Positions 58,784 through 59,218 of a stretch of DNA of 59,218 nt are shown here, one piece after another. Position 1 is the first letter of the stretch, and every line of letters starts with the position of its first letter. The position numbers were made by a program, and so were the translations under genes. Source of the stretch: Pseudolabrys sp. (GTDB lineage: Bacteria; Pseudomonadota; Alphaproteobacteria; Rhizobiales; Xanthobacteraceae); assembly GCA_019689975.1 (NCBI GenBank), contig JADGGK010000011.1:1-59218 (forward strand), written 5' to 3'. The notes under the pieces were generated by a model that saw only the letters and a list, made by a program, of their open reading frames with translations, was not told the DNA's origin and ran no database searches.

Positions 58784-59218
58784 CGGAAAAGGCGCGGGAG
58801 CGGAGCACGGCCGAGCGCAAAGTCCGCCGCGACGCGAGTGCCGCCTAGGCAAGGATGATGGCGCGATCGAACTGACTCTTCGGCGACATTTTTTCTGGTT
58901 GGTCCACCCCTTTGCCCATGGCTTGCGCCGGATCGATATAGATTGCGGGGGGCTCGCCAGCGGGTCGATCATCGAGCGCAACCCGACGATGATCGACGTT
59001 GGCGTTGATCCAGTGAGAAGATCGACTCGCCTGTGCGCCTCAGCGCCGCAAAGCTGGCTCGGCCGATTTGGGCCGGGGCGACGCAATGGCGCTTCGAGTC
59101 TCGGACCGGCGTCTCGATGCCGCTACTATGGCACCGATGCTGTTTCTCGTTGGCGAATCCATGAGGGCCATCCGCAAGATGGGCGGCGCCATGCGTCCGG
59201 GCGGATTCGCTGCAGCCT
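58784..59218. other. End of window, no confident gene
   Basis: On the minus strand, a frame ending at a TAG at about 58846 reads as a plausible protein end, but it meets a stop upstream near 59040 and has no start, so it could be a gene remnant. On the plus strand, an ATG at 59128 opens a frame that leaves the window; it is too short to judge. Confidence 0.3.

Noticed and set aside
58784-59086. Minus-strand gene at the right edge
   Set aside because: The most protein-like frame lacks a start and meets a stop near 59040; the longer alternative frame is not protein-like.

Overview
The window looks like chromosomal DNA of an alphaproteobacterium of the order Hyphomicrobiales (Rhizobiales), probably from the Bradyrhizobium/Xanthobacteraceae side. 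The evidence is high G+C, the protein types, and runs of genes that as I recall are kept together in that order: mutT-argJ-parvulin-secA, aroB-aroK-xerD-accA, bolA-dnaJ-cobS-cobT, and rpmB to helicase-S4-fdxA-carD. No phage, insertion sequence or CRISPR array is visible. One tRNA (Arg, anticodon CCT) is present.

Layout. 0.2-9.1 kb: Flp pilin, mutT, argJ, a periplasmic parvulin, secA, an L,D-transpeptidase lipoprotein and accA. 9.5-14.0 kb: treZ-treY on the opposite strand, wedged between accA and xerD. 14.1-18.7 kb: xerD, a one-helix protein, aroK-aroB-corC and bolA. 18.8-30.7 kb: a DnaJ-like protein, cobS-cobT, an esterase-like protein, rpmB, a DUF3108-type exported protein, a SUV3-like helicase with an S4 protein, fdxA and carD. 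30.7-31.7 kb: about 1 kb without a gene, holding tandem palindromic repeats. 31.7-34.7 kb: a coupled three-gene operon of two enzymes with twin-arginine signals and a nucleotide-transporter-like membrane protein. 34.7-38.2 kb: an extradiol-dioxygenase-like protein, an M48 metalloprotease and a degenerate thermonuclease-like protein. 38.4 kb: tRNA-Arg. 38.7-52.6 kb: the alpha-glucan/trehalose cluster. 52.9-58.8 kb: a TPP-dependent enzyme, an S10-type peptidase, infA, a FAH-family enzyme and an NADPH-dependent FMN reductase.

How genes work together. The clearest theme is carbohydrate storage and osmoprotection. TreS fused to maltokinase turns trehalose into maltose 1-phosphate. GlgE polymerises that into alpha-1,4-glucan and GlgB branches it. 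GlgX, MalQ and GlgP take glucan apart, and TreY-TreZ convert glucan ends back into trehalose. All enzymes of this loop lie in the window, while glgC and glgA do not.

The best candidate for something undescribed is the 31.7-34.7 kb operon: two NAD(P)-type oxidoreductases that appear to be exported by the Tat pathway, translationally coupled to a membrane protein resembling nucleotide exchangers. Other signals worth checking are a hairpin with a T tract in the carD leader, a pair of AT-rich sites around a TTGACA box before the TPP enzyme, overlapping exclusive hairpins before cobS, and a tandem palindromic repeat pair with a relative at 57.0 kb. Start codons were chosen by eye; where the chosen start differs from the longest frame, the reason is given.
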